64,000 bases of DNA. Origin: Sulfobacillus thermosulfidooxidans DSM 9293 (lineage in GTDB: Bacteria > Bacillota > Sulfobacillia > Sulfobacillales > Sulfobacillaceae). How positions within the stretch are numbered: position 1 is the first letter of the stretch; each line of letters opens with the position of its first letter. A program made the position numbers and the translations under genes. Below the pieces are notes generated by a model, which ran no database searches, was not told where the DNA came from, and was given only the letters and a program-made list of their open reading frames with translations. Location of the stretch: assembly GCF_900176145.1 (NCBI RefSeq), contig NZ_FWWY01000001.1, forward strand, positions 1,163,819 to 1,227,818, in the 5' to 3' direction. Shown in pieces: positions 27,598 through 36,593 of the stretch.

Positions 27598-28047
27598 CTA
27601 AATTTCCTTTTGAAGCATGGTAAGAAGATAAGCACTCAATGCAATAAGCCAAGCAATAGCCATGGTGAAAGAATCACTATTATGTTGCCCATCCATAAAA
27701 AAGGTCAGCCCGCTATATCCCGCGACGACTACGGCCACCAATCCAATGCCTGACCATAGCTTGGTAGATGATTTGGTGCTGGATAAAGATTTTAATGCGG
27801 TAATGAGAGATAACACGACTAAAAACACACCGAGCATCATATGAATCATGAAAATGGGAGAAGCAAAACCTCGGGAAATCATTGTGTGAAATCCCATTGG
27901 GATTCCGAGGTATCTCGGATTCATGGAGGGCAGGGTGACATAAAGATTTGTGTACATACCTAAGACAAATTGAACAAGGAGTAGTCCGACCATGACCCCA
28001 GAAATAGCCTGGACAGGGTTACGCGCAGCTACAGAACGGTCAACCAT
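27598..28047 (-). CDS. Four-helix membrane protein in the copper operon
   Basis: The product has 149 residues, starting at ATG 28047 with AAAGGAGG upstream. Four hydrophobic segments are visible (about 13-32, 62-85, 96-115, 125-143), with conserved-looking His residues (GFHTMIS, MIHMMLG) that could bind heme or metal, as in small cytochrome-b-like or DUF2231-like proteins. I do not assign a family. It lies between the YHS gene and the DUF4396 gene on the same strand and is probably cotranscribed with csoR and copA. Confidence 0.7.
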   Translation of the reverse strand: MVDRSVAARNPVQAISGVMVGLLLVQFVLGMYTNLYVTLPSMNPRYLGIPMGFHTMISRGFASPIFMIHMMLGVFLVVLSLITALKSLSSTKSSTKLWSGIGLVAVVVAGYSGLTFFMDGQHNSDSFTMAIAWLIALSAYLLTMLQKEI

Positions 28048-28148
28048 AATTCGTCCTCCTTTGGTCTTTTATCATTTGTCGTCTTTAAGAATTCCGGGTA
28101 TGCGCTTAAGAAAGACATACCCGGAAAGATGTTGCAGTGGATCTAGGC

Positions 28149-28304
28149 CTACTTCTGGTTCACATACTGAGCCGGATTTTCTTGAAAGCTCTTGGCGCAT
28201 CCGGCACAGCAAAAGTAATAGCGGGTACCCTCATAGTCAACATGGGGCGTTGTATCAGTGACATCCACAGTCATTTGACAGACAACGTCTACGGCTTGGG
28301 CCAT
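28149..28304 (-). CDS. YHS-domain metal-binding protein, 51 residues
   Basis: ATG 28304 has AAGGAGG upstream. The protein is almost only a YHS domain: VVCQMTVDV, then YEGTRYYFCCAGCAKSFQEN. The Cys in the first segment and the CCxxC cluster are the known metal ligands of this family. It overlaps the 3' end of copA by 16 bases, so the two are translated from one transcript. It probably acts as a small copper carrier or buffer for the exporter. Confidence 0.88.
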   Translation of the reverse strand: MAQAVDVVCQMTVDVTDTTPHVDYEGTRYYFCCAGCAKSFQENPAQYVNQK

Positions 28305-30733
28305 GTGATTTCACCTCCTTCCGTTGGTAGGGGTGTGGCTGGGAGTTTCGCCGTCTTTAATAACAGGGAGTTGGAGACGACAGACACGGAACTCATCGCC
28401 ATGGCTGCGCCGGCAAGGACAGGCGAAATGATGCCAAAAGCAGCCAAGGGAATCATCATCACATTGTAGATGAGAGACCAGAACAGGTTTTGGTGAATTT
28501 TTCCGAGCGTCTTTCGTCCTAACGTTAACGCCCGAACCACCCCGAAGATTTCTGGGGATAATAAGGCGACCTCTGCAGTTTCCAACGCGGCGTCAGTACC
28601 TGAGCCCACAGCGAGACCGAGATCGGCGGTGGCTAATGCCGGGGCATCATTGATCCCGTCACCAACCATGAGTACCCGAAATCCTTCTTCTTTGAGTTTG
28701 CTCACAATCTTGGATTTATCAGCCGGGAGAAGGCCGCCATAGATCCGATCGACGTTTAACTTTTTGCCAATAGCCTCAGCTGCGCGCTCTTGGTCACCCG
28801 TCAGCATCGCGACTTGAATACCGCGTTCGTGCAATGCTTTGATTGTGGCCGGAGCATCATCGCGAATCGTATCCGCCACAATAATCGCGCCGGCTAATTG
28901 TTCTGACTGACCAACCCATATCACGCTGGCTCCTTGTTCTTGCCAGGTATTGACAGTGTTTTGGATATCCTCGGGAACGTTGACATGATATTGTTCCATC
29001 AGACGTAAGTTCCCGACGACGATTTCTTGATCATTGATATACCCAACCATTCCCAAGCCGGCTTCGGTATAAACATCTTCGGCCTGGAATTCAGGGACGC
29101 CTTGCAGTTTCGCCCCGCGCACTACGGCTTGGGCGAGAGGATGGGTCGATTCGCGCTCAATGGCCCACGCCAAGGCTAACACGTTCTCCTCGGTAAAATC
29201 ACCATAGGCTATGACGTGTTGCATGTCAGGCTTTCCGCGGGTTAAGGTTCCGGTTTTGTCAAAGGCGACCAAATTGATGCGGCTTGCGGTTTCTAAGGCT
29301 GCGCCATTGCGGAAAAGAATACCCCGCTTGGCTCCAATGCCTGATCCCACCATCACCGCAGTAGGCGTCGCTAATCCTAAAGCGCAGGGACACGCGACCA
29401 CCAAAACAGCCACCCCATCTAATGCAGCCATTCGCCAGTGACCGGTAATCACTCCCCAGACGATAAAGGTGATAATGGCGATACCAATGACCACGGGAAC
29501 GAACACATTGGCAATCGTATCAGCAAATCGCTGCACAGGAGCTTTAGTGGCTTGCGCCTCCTCGACAGTTTTGACGATTTGGGCCAATGTGGTATCATGC
29601 CCGACCCGTTCTGCTTCGATCTCGAGTGTCGTGGAACCATTCAGTGTTCCGGCTGTGACCATGTCACCAGGCTTTTTATCCTGGGGCAAAGGTTCTCCGG
29701 TTAGCATGGATTCATCGGCCGTCCCTTGCCCAGCAACCACTTTTCCATCGACCGGAAAGCGCTCGCCGGCCAAAACCTGCAAAATGTCTCCCGGGTGAAT
29801 TGCGTCAACCGCGACAGTTTCCCAGTCTCCTTGGGCCGTCTTCCGGCGGGTTTCTTGTGGACGCAGGGCTAACAATTCTTCAATGGCTTGACTGGTGCGT
29901 CCTTTAGCGACGGCTTCCAGATACTTTCCGACCAGGACAAGGGTGATGACGGTGGCCGAGGAGTCGAAATATAAGGGACCATGAACGGCTAAATCGTACA
30001 TGGACAATCCCCAAGCCGCGAGTGTACCCGTCGCGACCAAAACATCCATGTTGGCATTTTTGTGACGCAAATTCATCCACGCCCGGTGAATGAATCCCCA
30101 TCCGGGTCCCCATTCGACGACAGTGGCAAATAGCGCGAGCATGATGCCGTTGTCGAGCCACGAGGGTCCGACATGAAACAGCACATGCACCATATCTACC
30201 CATATCGGGATAGAGAACAATATTGACCAGGATAAACGGCGTCTTGCCACTTGCATTTCATGTGAGCGGGGATTAGGTTCATCTGTGCTTTGCTGTTTGG
30301 GGGCAAAGCCCGCGGCCTGTAGAGCATCTGTGACTTGCTGAGCATCGGCAACGCCGCGAATAAGGTCAAGGGAGAGCACGCCGGTTACGGCATTCACTTG
30401 AACATTTTCGACTCCGGTCACAGACTCTGCCGCTTCGATCGCGCGTTTGCGCAAGGGTTCTTCATCCATACCTGCTAATATCCACGACACATGATCTTTG
30501 CGCACGCTGTAACCTAATTCCGTGATGGTTTCAACAAGTCGTGGCATGGTAACTAGGCTGGGATCAAAGGTAATGTTGGCACGTTCCAAGGCTAAATTCA
30601 CATGGGCATCAACCCCGTCTAACTGGTGCAACGCTTTTTCAATACTGTTAACACAAGTCGCACATGTCATGCCGCCAATATCTAAATTGATGGATTGAGC
30701 AGATTGGTCTTGATCAATCGGATGAGTGGCCAT
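28289..30733 (-). CDS. copA: Copper-exporting P1B-1 ATPase
   Basis: The product has 814 residues; ATG 30733 overlaps the csoR stop (TGATG) with AAGG upstream. A first HMA domain carries MTCATC; a second HMA-like region (about residues 75-140) has lost its CxxC. Eight membrane helices, TGEP, CPCALGLATP, DKTGTLTRG, the HP motif (STHPLAQAV) and GDGINDAP are all present. TM7 has YN and TM8 has MAMSSVSVVSNS, the Cu(I) site of P1B-1. It pumps Cu(I) out of the cytoplasm. Regulation by the preceding CsoR is expected. Confidence 0.95.
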   Translation of the reverse strand: MATHPIDQDQSAQSINLDIGGMTCATCVNSIEKALHQLDGVDAHVNLALERANITFDPSLVTMPRLVETITELGYSVRKDHVSWILAGMDEEPLRKRAIEAAESVTGVENVQVNAVTGVLSLDLIRGVADAQQVTDALQAAGFAPKQQSTDEPNPRSHEMQVARRRLSWSILFSIPIWVDMVHVLFHVGPSWLDNGIMLALFATVVEWGPGWGFIHRAWMNLRHKNANMDVLVATGTLAAWGLSMYDLAVHGPLYFDSSATVITLVLVGKYLEAVAKGRTSQAIEELLALRPQETRRKTAQGDWETVAVDAIHPGDILQVLAGERFPVDGKVVAGQGTADESMLTGEPLPQDKKPGDMVTAGTLNGSTTLEIEAERVGHDTTLAQIVKTVEEAQATKAPVQRFADTIANVFVPVVIGIAIITFIVWGVITGHWRMAALDGVAVLVVACPCALGLATPTAVMVGSGIGAKRGILFRNGAALETASRINLVAFDKTGTLTRGKPDMQHVIAYGDFTEENVLALAWAIERESTHPLAQAVVRGAKLQGVPEFQAEDVYTEAGLGMVGYINDQEIVVGNLRLMEQYHVNVPEDIQNTVNTWQEQGASVIWVGQSEQLAGAIIVADTIRDDAPATIKALHERGIQVAMLTGDQERAAEAIGKKLNVDRIYGGLLPADKSKIVSKLKEEGFRVLMVGDGINDAPALATADLGLAVGSGTDAALETAEVALLSPEIFGVVRALTLGRKTLGKIHQNLFWSLIYNVMMIPLAAFGIISPVLAGAAMAMSSVSVVSNSLLLKTAKLPATPLPTEGGEITWPKP

Positions 30734-31122
30734 CACTCTTCACCTTCTTTCATAATTTTTTGGACCGTCTCAGGCGTTTGATCACTGTGACAATGACACA
30801 GCGGGTGTTCAATTAATGGGGACAAGGCGTGGTCCGGTCCAATGGCTTCTCCTGCGGTAAATGGCATGTATTTCATCGCCCCGATGAGTTCATCGACTAT
30901 GGGTGTGCCCATGCCTTCACGCATCGCATCCGCCACACAGGTCAAAAGATGATTGCGTAATAAAATGCGCTGGACTTGCTCAAGACTAGCCTGAACCGCA
31001 GAGACTTGTTTCATGATGTTCACGCAGTAGATGTCTTGATCCACCATGCGCCGGATGCTTTCCAAATGCCCGGCGGCAACTTTCAACCGTAAAGCCGCAT
31101 CCTTTTTCAATTCCGGGTCCAT
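30733..31122 (-). CDS. csoR: CsoR copper-sensing repressor
   Basis: The start ATG 31122 follows GGGAGG; upstream in-frame codons cover the operator and are not used. The product has 129 residues. Cys33, His58 and Cys62 (DIYCVNIMKQ ... LLRNHLLTCV) match the C-H-C Cu(I) ligands of CsoR. The C-terminal extension of about 55 residues ends with a CHCH cluster (PLCHCHSD), which is longer than usual. CsoR tetramers release DNA on Cu(I) binding. It is the first gene of the copA operon and overlaps copA by one base. Confidence 0.92.
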   Translation of the reverse strand: MDPELKKDAALRLKVAAGHLESIRRMVDQDIYCVNIMKQVSAVQASLEQVQRILLRNHLLTCVADAMREGMGTPIVDELIGAMKYMPFTAGEAIGPDHALSPLIEHPLCHCHSDQTPETVQKIMKEGEE

Positions 31123-31140
31123 TAGCTTACCTCCCTCCCC

Positions 31141-31155
31141 ACCCCCGGTGGGGTA
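31141..31155 (-). promoter_or_regulatory. Candidate CsoR operator
   Basis: TACCCCACCGGGGGT on the minus strand is a G/C-rich inverted repeat bounded by TA, the usual form of CsoR sites. It lies 19 bases upstream of the csoR start. TTGACA at 31193-31188 is a possible -35 box, but a properly spaced -10 was not clear. Confidence 0.7.
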
Positions 31156-31468
31156 CTTGTTTACAGTGTGAACCACTATTTTTGATTTGTCAACCCTCAA
31201 ATAAATCATTGCGAGAAAAAAGCTGAACACAAGACACGGATAAAAAAATCACGACCCTAAAGGCGATTGTTTCTTAAGATGTGTGAATTTGGCGGTTCTA
31301 TGCATTTTGCGAACAAAGGGAATGGACGCGGTGCCCGCCCTTGAGGCGAATCCTTTCCTCTGCGTTTTGACTGGTTTTATAATGAGAAGGCTTTTAGCGC
31401 ATGACAGGTTAATGGTGCACAAGACATAGAGAGGCGCTACACAATCCATACCATGAAGGGAAGAGACC
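31156..31468. other. Divergent region between csoR and bioF
   Basis: No gene recognised. TATAAT at about 31377-31382 is a good -10 box for bioF with no clear -35. ACAGGTTAATGG near 31405 resembles a biotin-repressor half-site, but the partner half-site was not found. Confidence 0.4.
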
Positions 31469-32695
31469 ATGAGTTATTGGAAAGAGTGGGTAGCGAAAGA
31501 AGAAAAATTATTGCGGGAAAAGGACAATTGGCGGACGCTCCCTTCAAGCCAAGGTACGGCGCCTGGACACATTATACGGGATGCTCATCATGCAGTATTG
31601 AGTTTTGCCAGCAATGACTACCTGGGCTTAGCCCATCATCCCGCCATGATTGAGCAGGCAGAAGAGGCCCTGAGGACACATGGCACGGGATCGACGGGTT
31701 CTAGGCTGTTAACTGGGAATTCAACGATTCTTGCGGAATTGGAACGCGCTTTGGCGGCTTGGAAAGGAACGGAAGCGGCTTTGGTCTTTCCTAGCGGCTA
31801 TCACGTCAATATTAGTGTGTTGGCCGCTGTGACCACCGAATCGAGCCATATCTTTTCTGATGCCGCCAATCATGCCAGTATTATCGACGGATGTCGCTTG
31901 AGCCGGGCTAAAACATTTATTTACCGGCACAATGATCTTGATCATTTGCGGCAGTTATTAGACGCATCGGTCGGGGCGGACCGGCGGTTTATTGTGACGG
32001 AAGGGGTATTTAGCATGGACGGTGATGTCTCGCCGCTTCCGGAATTGCTTCATTTAGCCGAAGAGTTTGAGGCGGTTGTCGTGCTTGATGATGCGCACGG
32101 CACAGGCGTTATGGGGGACAAAGGCCGGGGAACGCTGTCAGCTTTTCAGCTGCACAGTGATAATGTGTGGCAAATTGGGACATTAAGTAAGGCCTTAGCG
32201 GCCCAAGGGGGATTTGTTGCCGGACCCCGAGCCTTGATCGATTATCTGATCAATAAGGCCCGCGCCTTTATTTTTTCGACGGGTCTCAATCCTGCTGCTG
32301 CGGGAGCGGCTTTAGAAGCGATTAAGATTGCTCAAGACGAAGAATGGCGGCGGGAGCACATTGCGCGACAGGCCGAGTTCTTGCGCCAAGGGCTTAAGGA
32401 CTTGGGCTATCATGTTCTGGCCCCCGGTATTCTTAGAACGCCGATTGTCCCTGTGCTTATCGGGTCCAATACTCAGGCGCTGAAGGTGGCTCAGGCTTTA
32501 TGGCACCAGGATATTTATGCCCCAGCCATCAAGCCGCCGACCGTGCCGCCTGGTACTAGTCGCTTGCGTCTAGCCATCAGTGCTGCGCATCATGAGGATG
32601 ATATCGAAAGAACGTTAGCAGCATTTCGCCGCATCAAAAGTGACCTTGTCGGTTTTGATGGAACGGATGAAGGAACACAGCATGAATATCTATAG
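31469..32695 (+). CDS. bioF: 8-amino-7-oxononanoate synthase
   Basis: The product has 408 residues. It is an alpha-oxoamine synthase of the PLP fold-type I group: SFASNDYLGLAHHP, GTGSTGSRLLTGN, VVLDDAHGTGVMG and the PLP lysine in GTLSKALAAQGGF (Lys241). It condenses pimeloyl-CoA with alanine in biotin synthesis. The downstream bioW gene, which makes pimeloyl-CoA, starts inside its last codons, which supports the pimeloyl-CoA-specific role over related glycine C-acetyltransferase. Confidence 0.93.
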   Translation: MSYWKEWVAKEEKLLREKDNWRTLPSSQGTAPGHIIRDAHHAVLSFASNDYLGLAHHPAMIEQAEEALRTHGTGSTGSRLLTGNSTILAELERALAAWKGTEAALVFPSGYHVNISVLAAVTTESSHIFSDAANHASIIDGCRLSRAKTFIYRHNDLDHLRQLLDASVGADRRFIVTEGVFSMDGDVSPLPELLHLAEEFEAVVVLDDAHGTGVMGDKGRGTLSAFQLHSDNVWQIGTLSKALAAQGGFVAGPRALIDYLINKARAFIFSTGLNPAAAGAALEAIKIAQDEEWRREHIARQAEFLRQGLKDLGYHVLAPGILRTPIVPVLIGSNTQALKVAQALWHQDIYAPAIKPPTVPPGTSRLRLAISAAHHEDDIERTLAAFRRIKSDLVGFDGTDEGTQHEYL

Positions 32696-33470
32696 TGTTC
32701 GGATGCGAGCGGCCGATGAGACAGGACATCACCTTTCGGGAATGGAGCGTTTAGTCTTAGACGATGACATCGCGAAGACAGTTCAAGAATTGTACCAACG
32801 GGCTTGGCATAATCATCCACATGATGTCCATATCACCATTGAGAAAATAGACCAGGAGATTACCCAGGTTCCTGTCCTACGCATTCGCAGCGGGATCCCT
32901 AATAAGTCTCCCAAGTCTTTGGTGCGAACCCAAGCACGGCAAATTTTGCTGGACGCTCAAATTCAATCAGATGTCATTGATTATGCTTTTTCTCTTTTGG
33001 ACCGGGGGCCAGCAGCAAGTGGTGGCAATATGCGTGGGGCTGTCTTATTAACTAAGCATAGCGGACGGCGTTTAGAACCCGACAAGGACCGGGGTGTCAG
33101 GACAGTGCGTGTAGATGTTCATCCCAAAGACCGGGACCGTCTACATAGGGCCTTGGTTCAGCAGGGATTTCCTCATCCCCGAACGCAAGATGCCTTGATT
33201 TTAGCCACCAAGACCTTATGGGCCGGAGTCATTGCCGAATTAGGCTGGTCAGATGACCCTGATTATACGACGGGCTTTGTGGCCACAAAGGGAACTTATT
33301 GGCGGTTCGAAGGAATCAAAGAGGCAGGCGTGAATTTAGGCGGGCGCATTTATTTTGTTGAGGAAGACGAGGATACAGCGGAACTCATGAACCGGCTTCA
33401 GCAAATACCGATTTGGGTTATGGTTTCAACTGAGTTCGCGAAAAATGAGGGAGAACACGCGTATGAATAA
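32682..33470 (+). CDS. bioW: 6-carboxyhexanoate-CoA ligase (pimeloyl-CoA synthetase)
   Basis: ATG 32682 lies seven bases after AAGGA and overlaps bioF by 14 bases. The product has 262 residues and starts with MNIYSVRMRAADETGHHLSG, typical of BioW. Further features are RIRSGIPNKSPKSL, GGNMRGAVLLTKHSGRR and RTVRVDVHPKDR. The enzyme activates pimelate with ATP and CoA to pimeloyl-CoA in the cytoplasm and feeds BioF. No bioA, bioB or bioD is within the window. Confidence 0.93.
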   Translation: MNIYSVRMRAADETGHHLSGMERLVLDDDIAKTVQELYQRAWHNHPHDVHITIEKIDQEITQVPVLRIRSGIPNKSPKSLVRTQARQILLDAQIQSDVIDYAFSLLDRGPAASGGNMRGAVLLTKHSGRRLEPDKDRGVRTVRVDVHPKDRDRLHRALVQQGFPHPRTQDALILATKTLWAGVIAELGWSDDPDYTTGFVATKGTYWRFEGIKEAGVNLGGRIYFVEEDEDTAELMNRLQQIPIWVMVSTEFAKNEGEHAYE

Positions 33471-34197
33471 TGAACAGCAATTGCGGTCTTTAGAAGACGT
33501 TGAAAAATCGATGCAACACTTCATTGACGAAAGGTTTTTAGGACAACCTTTCTTTAAGACACTGCTTAAAGGCGAGTGGACGGCTAGCATGTTGCACTAT
33601 TTTGCCTGGCAATATGCGCATTATAGCGCCAATTTTCCGAGGGTTTTAGGAGCCGCTATCTCCGCCATGGCTCCTCTAGATGATTGGTGGATTCCTCTCG
33701 CGGACAATTTATGGGATGAAGCGGGACGGGGAATCCCAGGACATTCGCATGCCGTCTTATATCGTACCTTTTTAGAAAGTCTTGATCCGAGTGCCCATAT
33801 AGTTTATGAGGACCGACAAAAATGGCCGGCCATCGGATACAGTGTCGCTCAAGCGGTTAAAAGCTTTATTGATTTCTTTTACAATGCATCGCCTCTTGAA
33901 GCGATGGCTGCTGTGGGATTAGGATCGGAATTTTTTGCCGATCAAATTATGGGCACGATTGGTCAAGGATTACGCCATCCCTACTACCAAGCGAAATCTC
34001 CCGTGAATACCACGTTTTGGGATGTGCATGCCCGCCATGACGAACCCCGTCATTATGCATTATGCCGGGCTGTCCTCCTCGAACATACGCCACCAGAGTC
34101 CTATCAACATATTTTGGAGATTGGTCAATATATTGCTGGGTCGGAAGCTGCCATGTATGACGGCATTTATCAAGAAGCCTTGTCGCTCGGGGTATAA
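33463..34197 (+). CDS. Heme-oxygenase-like diiron protein (TenA/PqqC/CADD superfamily) in the biotin operon
   Basis: ATG 33463 follows GGGAG by nine bases and overlaps bioW by eight bases. The product has 244 residues, all helical. Candidate metal ligands follow the HDO pattern: Glu86 (WDEAGRG), His94 or His96 (PGHSHA), Glu156 (GSEFFAD), then His189, Asp193 and His197 in DVHARHDEPRH. HDO enzymes use a di-metal centre and O2 to oxidise or cleave substrates such as fatty acids or amino acids. Its tight coupling with bioF and bioW suggests a role in making or trimming pimelate, which is inference; a cofactor-salvage role is also possible. Confidence 0.8.
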   Translation: MNNEQQLRSLEDVEKSMQHFIDERFLGQPFFKTLLKGEWTASMLHYFAWQYAHYSANFPRVLGAAISAMAPLDDWWIPLADNLWDEAGRGIPGHSHAVLYRTFLESLDPSAHIVYEDRQKWPAIGYSVAQAVKSFIDFFYNASPLEAMAAVGLGSEFFADQIMGTIGQGLRHPYYQAKSPVNTTFWDVHARHDEPRHYALCRAVLLEHTPPESYQHILEIGQYIAGSEAAMYDGIYQEALSLGV

Positions 34198-34231
34198 TAT
34201 CCTTCTACATCCATAAGAAACATCGACACAG

Positions 34232-34255
34232 AAACCCCCAGGATGCTGGGGGTTT
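34232..34255. terminator. Bidirectional terminator after the biotin operon
   Basis: AAACCCCCAG pairs with CTGGGGGTTT around GATG. It lies between the plus-strand biotin operon and the convergent MFS gene and can serve both. Confidence 0.85.
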
Positions 34256-34288
34256 CGAAGTGGCGGCAAGGCAAAGAGAGGGATCGAT

Positions 34289-35650
34289 TCATACGGATGA
34301 GATGTCTTCCAAACTCCGTCCGTTGGTCCGTGGACCCATAATACCAATTACAGATGCCACAATGGCCATCGCAAGAGAGATGAATGCAAACACCCCAAGG
34401 ACTCCAAAGGATTTCAATAATGCCACGATGATAAATCCTACGAGCGCAGAACTTAACCGACTCCAACTGTACGTAAATCCCACACCTGTAGCCCGAATCC
34501 GAGTTGGATACAATTCGGCTTGATAGGAATGAAACAGCGTGCTGAACCAATTATTGAGGAGTGTAATTACGATACCCATGGTAATGATGCCGACAGGAGT
34601 GCGCATCTGGGAAAAAACTAAACCCGCAATGCCGATGCTAAGGGACACGACAACAATTTGCCACTTTCTCTGCCAGCGGTCTGACATCACCATGCCAATG
34701 ATTGGTCCCAGGGGATTAACTAACGCGATTAAAAACGTGTAAAGCAACGAATGAATTAACGTAATGCCTTCACTAACCAGTAAAGTCGGAACCCACGCTG
34801 CGAACCCGTAAAAACCAATGGTTTGAAATAGATTGAAAATCAGCAACATGATGGTACGCGAACGGTATGGAGGTACCCAAATTTCACGAAAGTGACCCCG
34901 AGATTCATGTTCTTCAGTGCCCGGGCGAACGGGCGGCAGCGATCCGACTTCTTTTGCTACCGTCGTTTCAATTTGTTGCATCACCGCATTGGCTTGAGTG
35001 ATGTCGCCATGATTTTCGTACCATCGCGGAGATTCGGGTAACCCCTGGCGGATCCACCAGACGGCGACCGAACCTAAGGCGCCTATTAAGACCACCCAGC
35101 GCCATCCAGCCATAAGTACGTGTGTGGGGACGAGGGTATAGGCTAAAAACGCCACGACAGGCACCGCCCAATAGGTGATAAATTGACTGAAGGCAATATA
35201 GTAGCCGCGCCGTGAGGCGGGAGTCATTTCACTGACATAGGTATCTATGACAACTAACTGAGCGCCGACCCCAAACCCAGCAAGAAGACGAAACACATCA
35301 ATCCAGACGGCATTGGGTGAAAAGGCCATGAGGATCGTGAAAAACGAATAAATGAGCAACGAATAAACATAACCATTGCGGCGACCAATTTTGTCACTGA
35401 TATTGCCAAAGATCGATGTTCCAAAAAACATCCCCAAAAATCCCGCTCCAACAAAATAGGCTAAGCCGGAGACGGGCATGACCTTTGCATGAACGAGAGC
35501 TGCCCCTACGGCACCGGCCATGAACAATTCATAAAATTCAAAGAGACCTCCCGTTGATACTCTTGCGACCAAGCGTTGAAAATAGGGGGCCGGTGGCAAG
35601 CGATTCATCCGATCAGCTATGGTGATGCGGGTATTTGCTGGCGTTGCCAT
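34289..35650 (-). CDS. MFS transporter, metabolite:H+ symporter type
   Basis: The product has 453 residues, starting at ATG 35650 ten bases after GGAG. Twelve hydrophobic segments are seen, with the loop 2-3 signature GNISDKIGRRNGY and the loop 8-9 equivalent SDRWQRKW. Sequence style (GLFEFYELFMAG, GFGVGAQLVVIDTYVSEMTP) is that of the sugar/aromatic acid/metabolite H+ symporters. It probably imports an organic acid. It heads a minus-strand set with a lyase, amidohydrolase, CoA transferase and IclR regulator, though a 76-base gap separates it from the lyase gene. Confidence 0.88.
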   Translation of the reverse strand: MATPANTRITIADRMNRLPPAPYFQRLVARVSTGGLFEFYELFMAGAVGAALVHAKVMPVSGLAYFVGAGFLGMFFGTSIFGNISDKIGRRNGYVYSLLIYSFFTILMAFSPNAVWIDVFRLLAGFGVGAQLVVIDTYVSEMTPASRRGYYIAFSQFITYWAVPVVAFLAYTLVPTHVLMAGWRWVVLIGALGSVAVWWIRQGLPESPRWYENHGDITQANAVMQQIETTVAKEVGSLPPVRPGTEEHESRGHFREIWVPPYRSRTIMLLIFNLFQTIGFYGFAAWVPTLLVSEGITLIHSLLYTFLIALVNPLGPIIGMVMSDRWQRKWQIVVVSLSIGIAGLVFSQMRTPVGIITMGIVITLLNNWFSTLFHSYQAELYPTRIRATGVGFTYSWSRLSSALVGFIIVALLKSFGVLGVFAFISLAMAIVASVIGIMGPRTNGRSLEDISSV

Positions 35651-35726
35651 ACTTCATCCACTCCTCTCATGATTTAGATTTATCTGATAATTTTATGCGT
35701 CACTGCTTCCGTAAAGTCCATTACGA

Positions 35727-36593
35727 TTAGTTCGGAGGAGCTAGTTGTTGCGCAATCACGTTCAACAGGCGCTGCCGAATCCCAGGCAATTGGCTGATGT
35801 CAATGTGGCTGGCAAGGCCTTGAGCCTGAAAGAATGTGACAAGTTTTTCGGTATCAAGATTCCCAGCCGCTCCTGGTGCATAAGGACACCCACCGAGCCC
35901 TCCTACGGCGGATTCAAAAATGCGAACCCCGTGCTCATAGGCCATAGCTACGTTGGCCAATCCCCACCCCAGACGGTCGTGAAGATGGAGGGCTAAGGGG
36001 ATTTTTGGCGCAATGGACTGAACCACACAGACCCGTTCTTTGACCTGAATGGGCGTGGCGGTTCCTAGTGTGTCTGCAATCCCTAGTTCATCAACCCCCA
36101 TGTCACAATACCGCTCCGCAATAAAGGCTACCGAATTGATGGGCACAACCCCTTCAAAAGGACATTCGAAGGCGGTGCTGATTGCCCCCCGGACTTTTAG
36201 ACCAGCTTCGTGCGCCCGCCTTGTAGCTTCTGTGAGTTGGGACAGAGTCTCATCGCGAGAACGATTAAGGTTGGCTTTATTGTGACTTTCTGATGCGGAT
36301 ACGACCAACGTCACCGTGTTTGCACCTGCGGCAATGGCACGTTCCACTCCTTTGAGATTGGGAGCCAAGGCGATCAATTCACCTGGAAGATCTTGCAGCT
36401 GGGAGAGAACGGCCTCGCCATCTGCTAACAAGGGCACCCAACGGGGATGTACAAATGAGGCGACTTCAATTGCGTGAATACCTGCCTGGAATAGATCACG
36501 GGTCAGGGCGACTTTGTCGGCAACAGGAACGTAACCCGTTGCATCCTGAAGACCATCGCGGGGCGTAACATCAACAATCTTGACCAGAGTCAT
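35727..36593 (-). CDS. HMG-CoA lyase family enzyme (DRE-TIM aldolase/lyase)
   Basis: The product has 288 residues. Family residues are clear: TPRDGLQD (metal and substrate Arg/Asp), the HLHDRLGWG metal His pair, and GGLGGCPYAPGAAGNLDTE with the catalytic Cys. It cleaves a 3-hydroxy-3-methylglutaryl-CoA-like thioester to acetyl-CoA and a keto acid. Its start overlaps the stop of the upstream amidohydrolase (ATGA). Next to a CaiB-type CoA transferase it may act on another branched hydroxyacyl-CoA made in the local catabolic route. Confidence 0.88.
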   Translation of the reverse strand: MTLVKIVDVTPRDGLQDATGYVPVADKVALTRDLFQAGIHAIEVASFVHPRWVPLLADGEAVLSQLQDLPGELIALAPNLKGVERAIAAGANTVTLVVSASESHNKANLNRSRDETLSQLTEATRRAHEAGLKVRGAISTAFECPFEGVVPINSVAFIAERYCDMGVDELGIADTLGTATPIQVKERVCVVQSIAPKIPLALHLHDRLGWGLANVAMAYEHGVRIFESAVGGLGGCPYAPGAAGNLDTEKLVTFFQAQGLASHIDISQLPGIRQRLLNVIAQQLAPPN

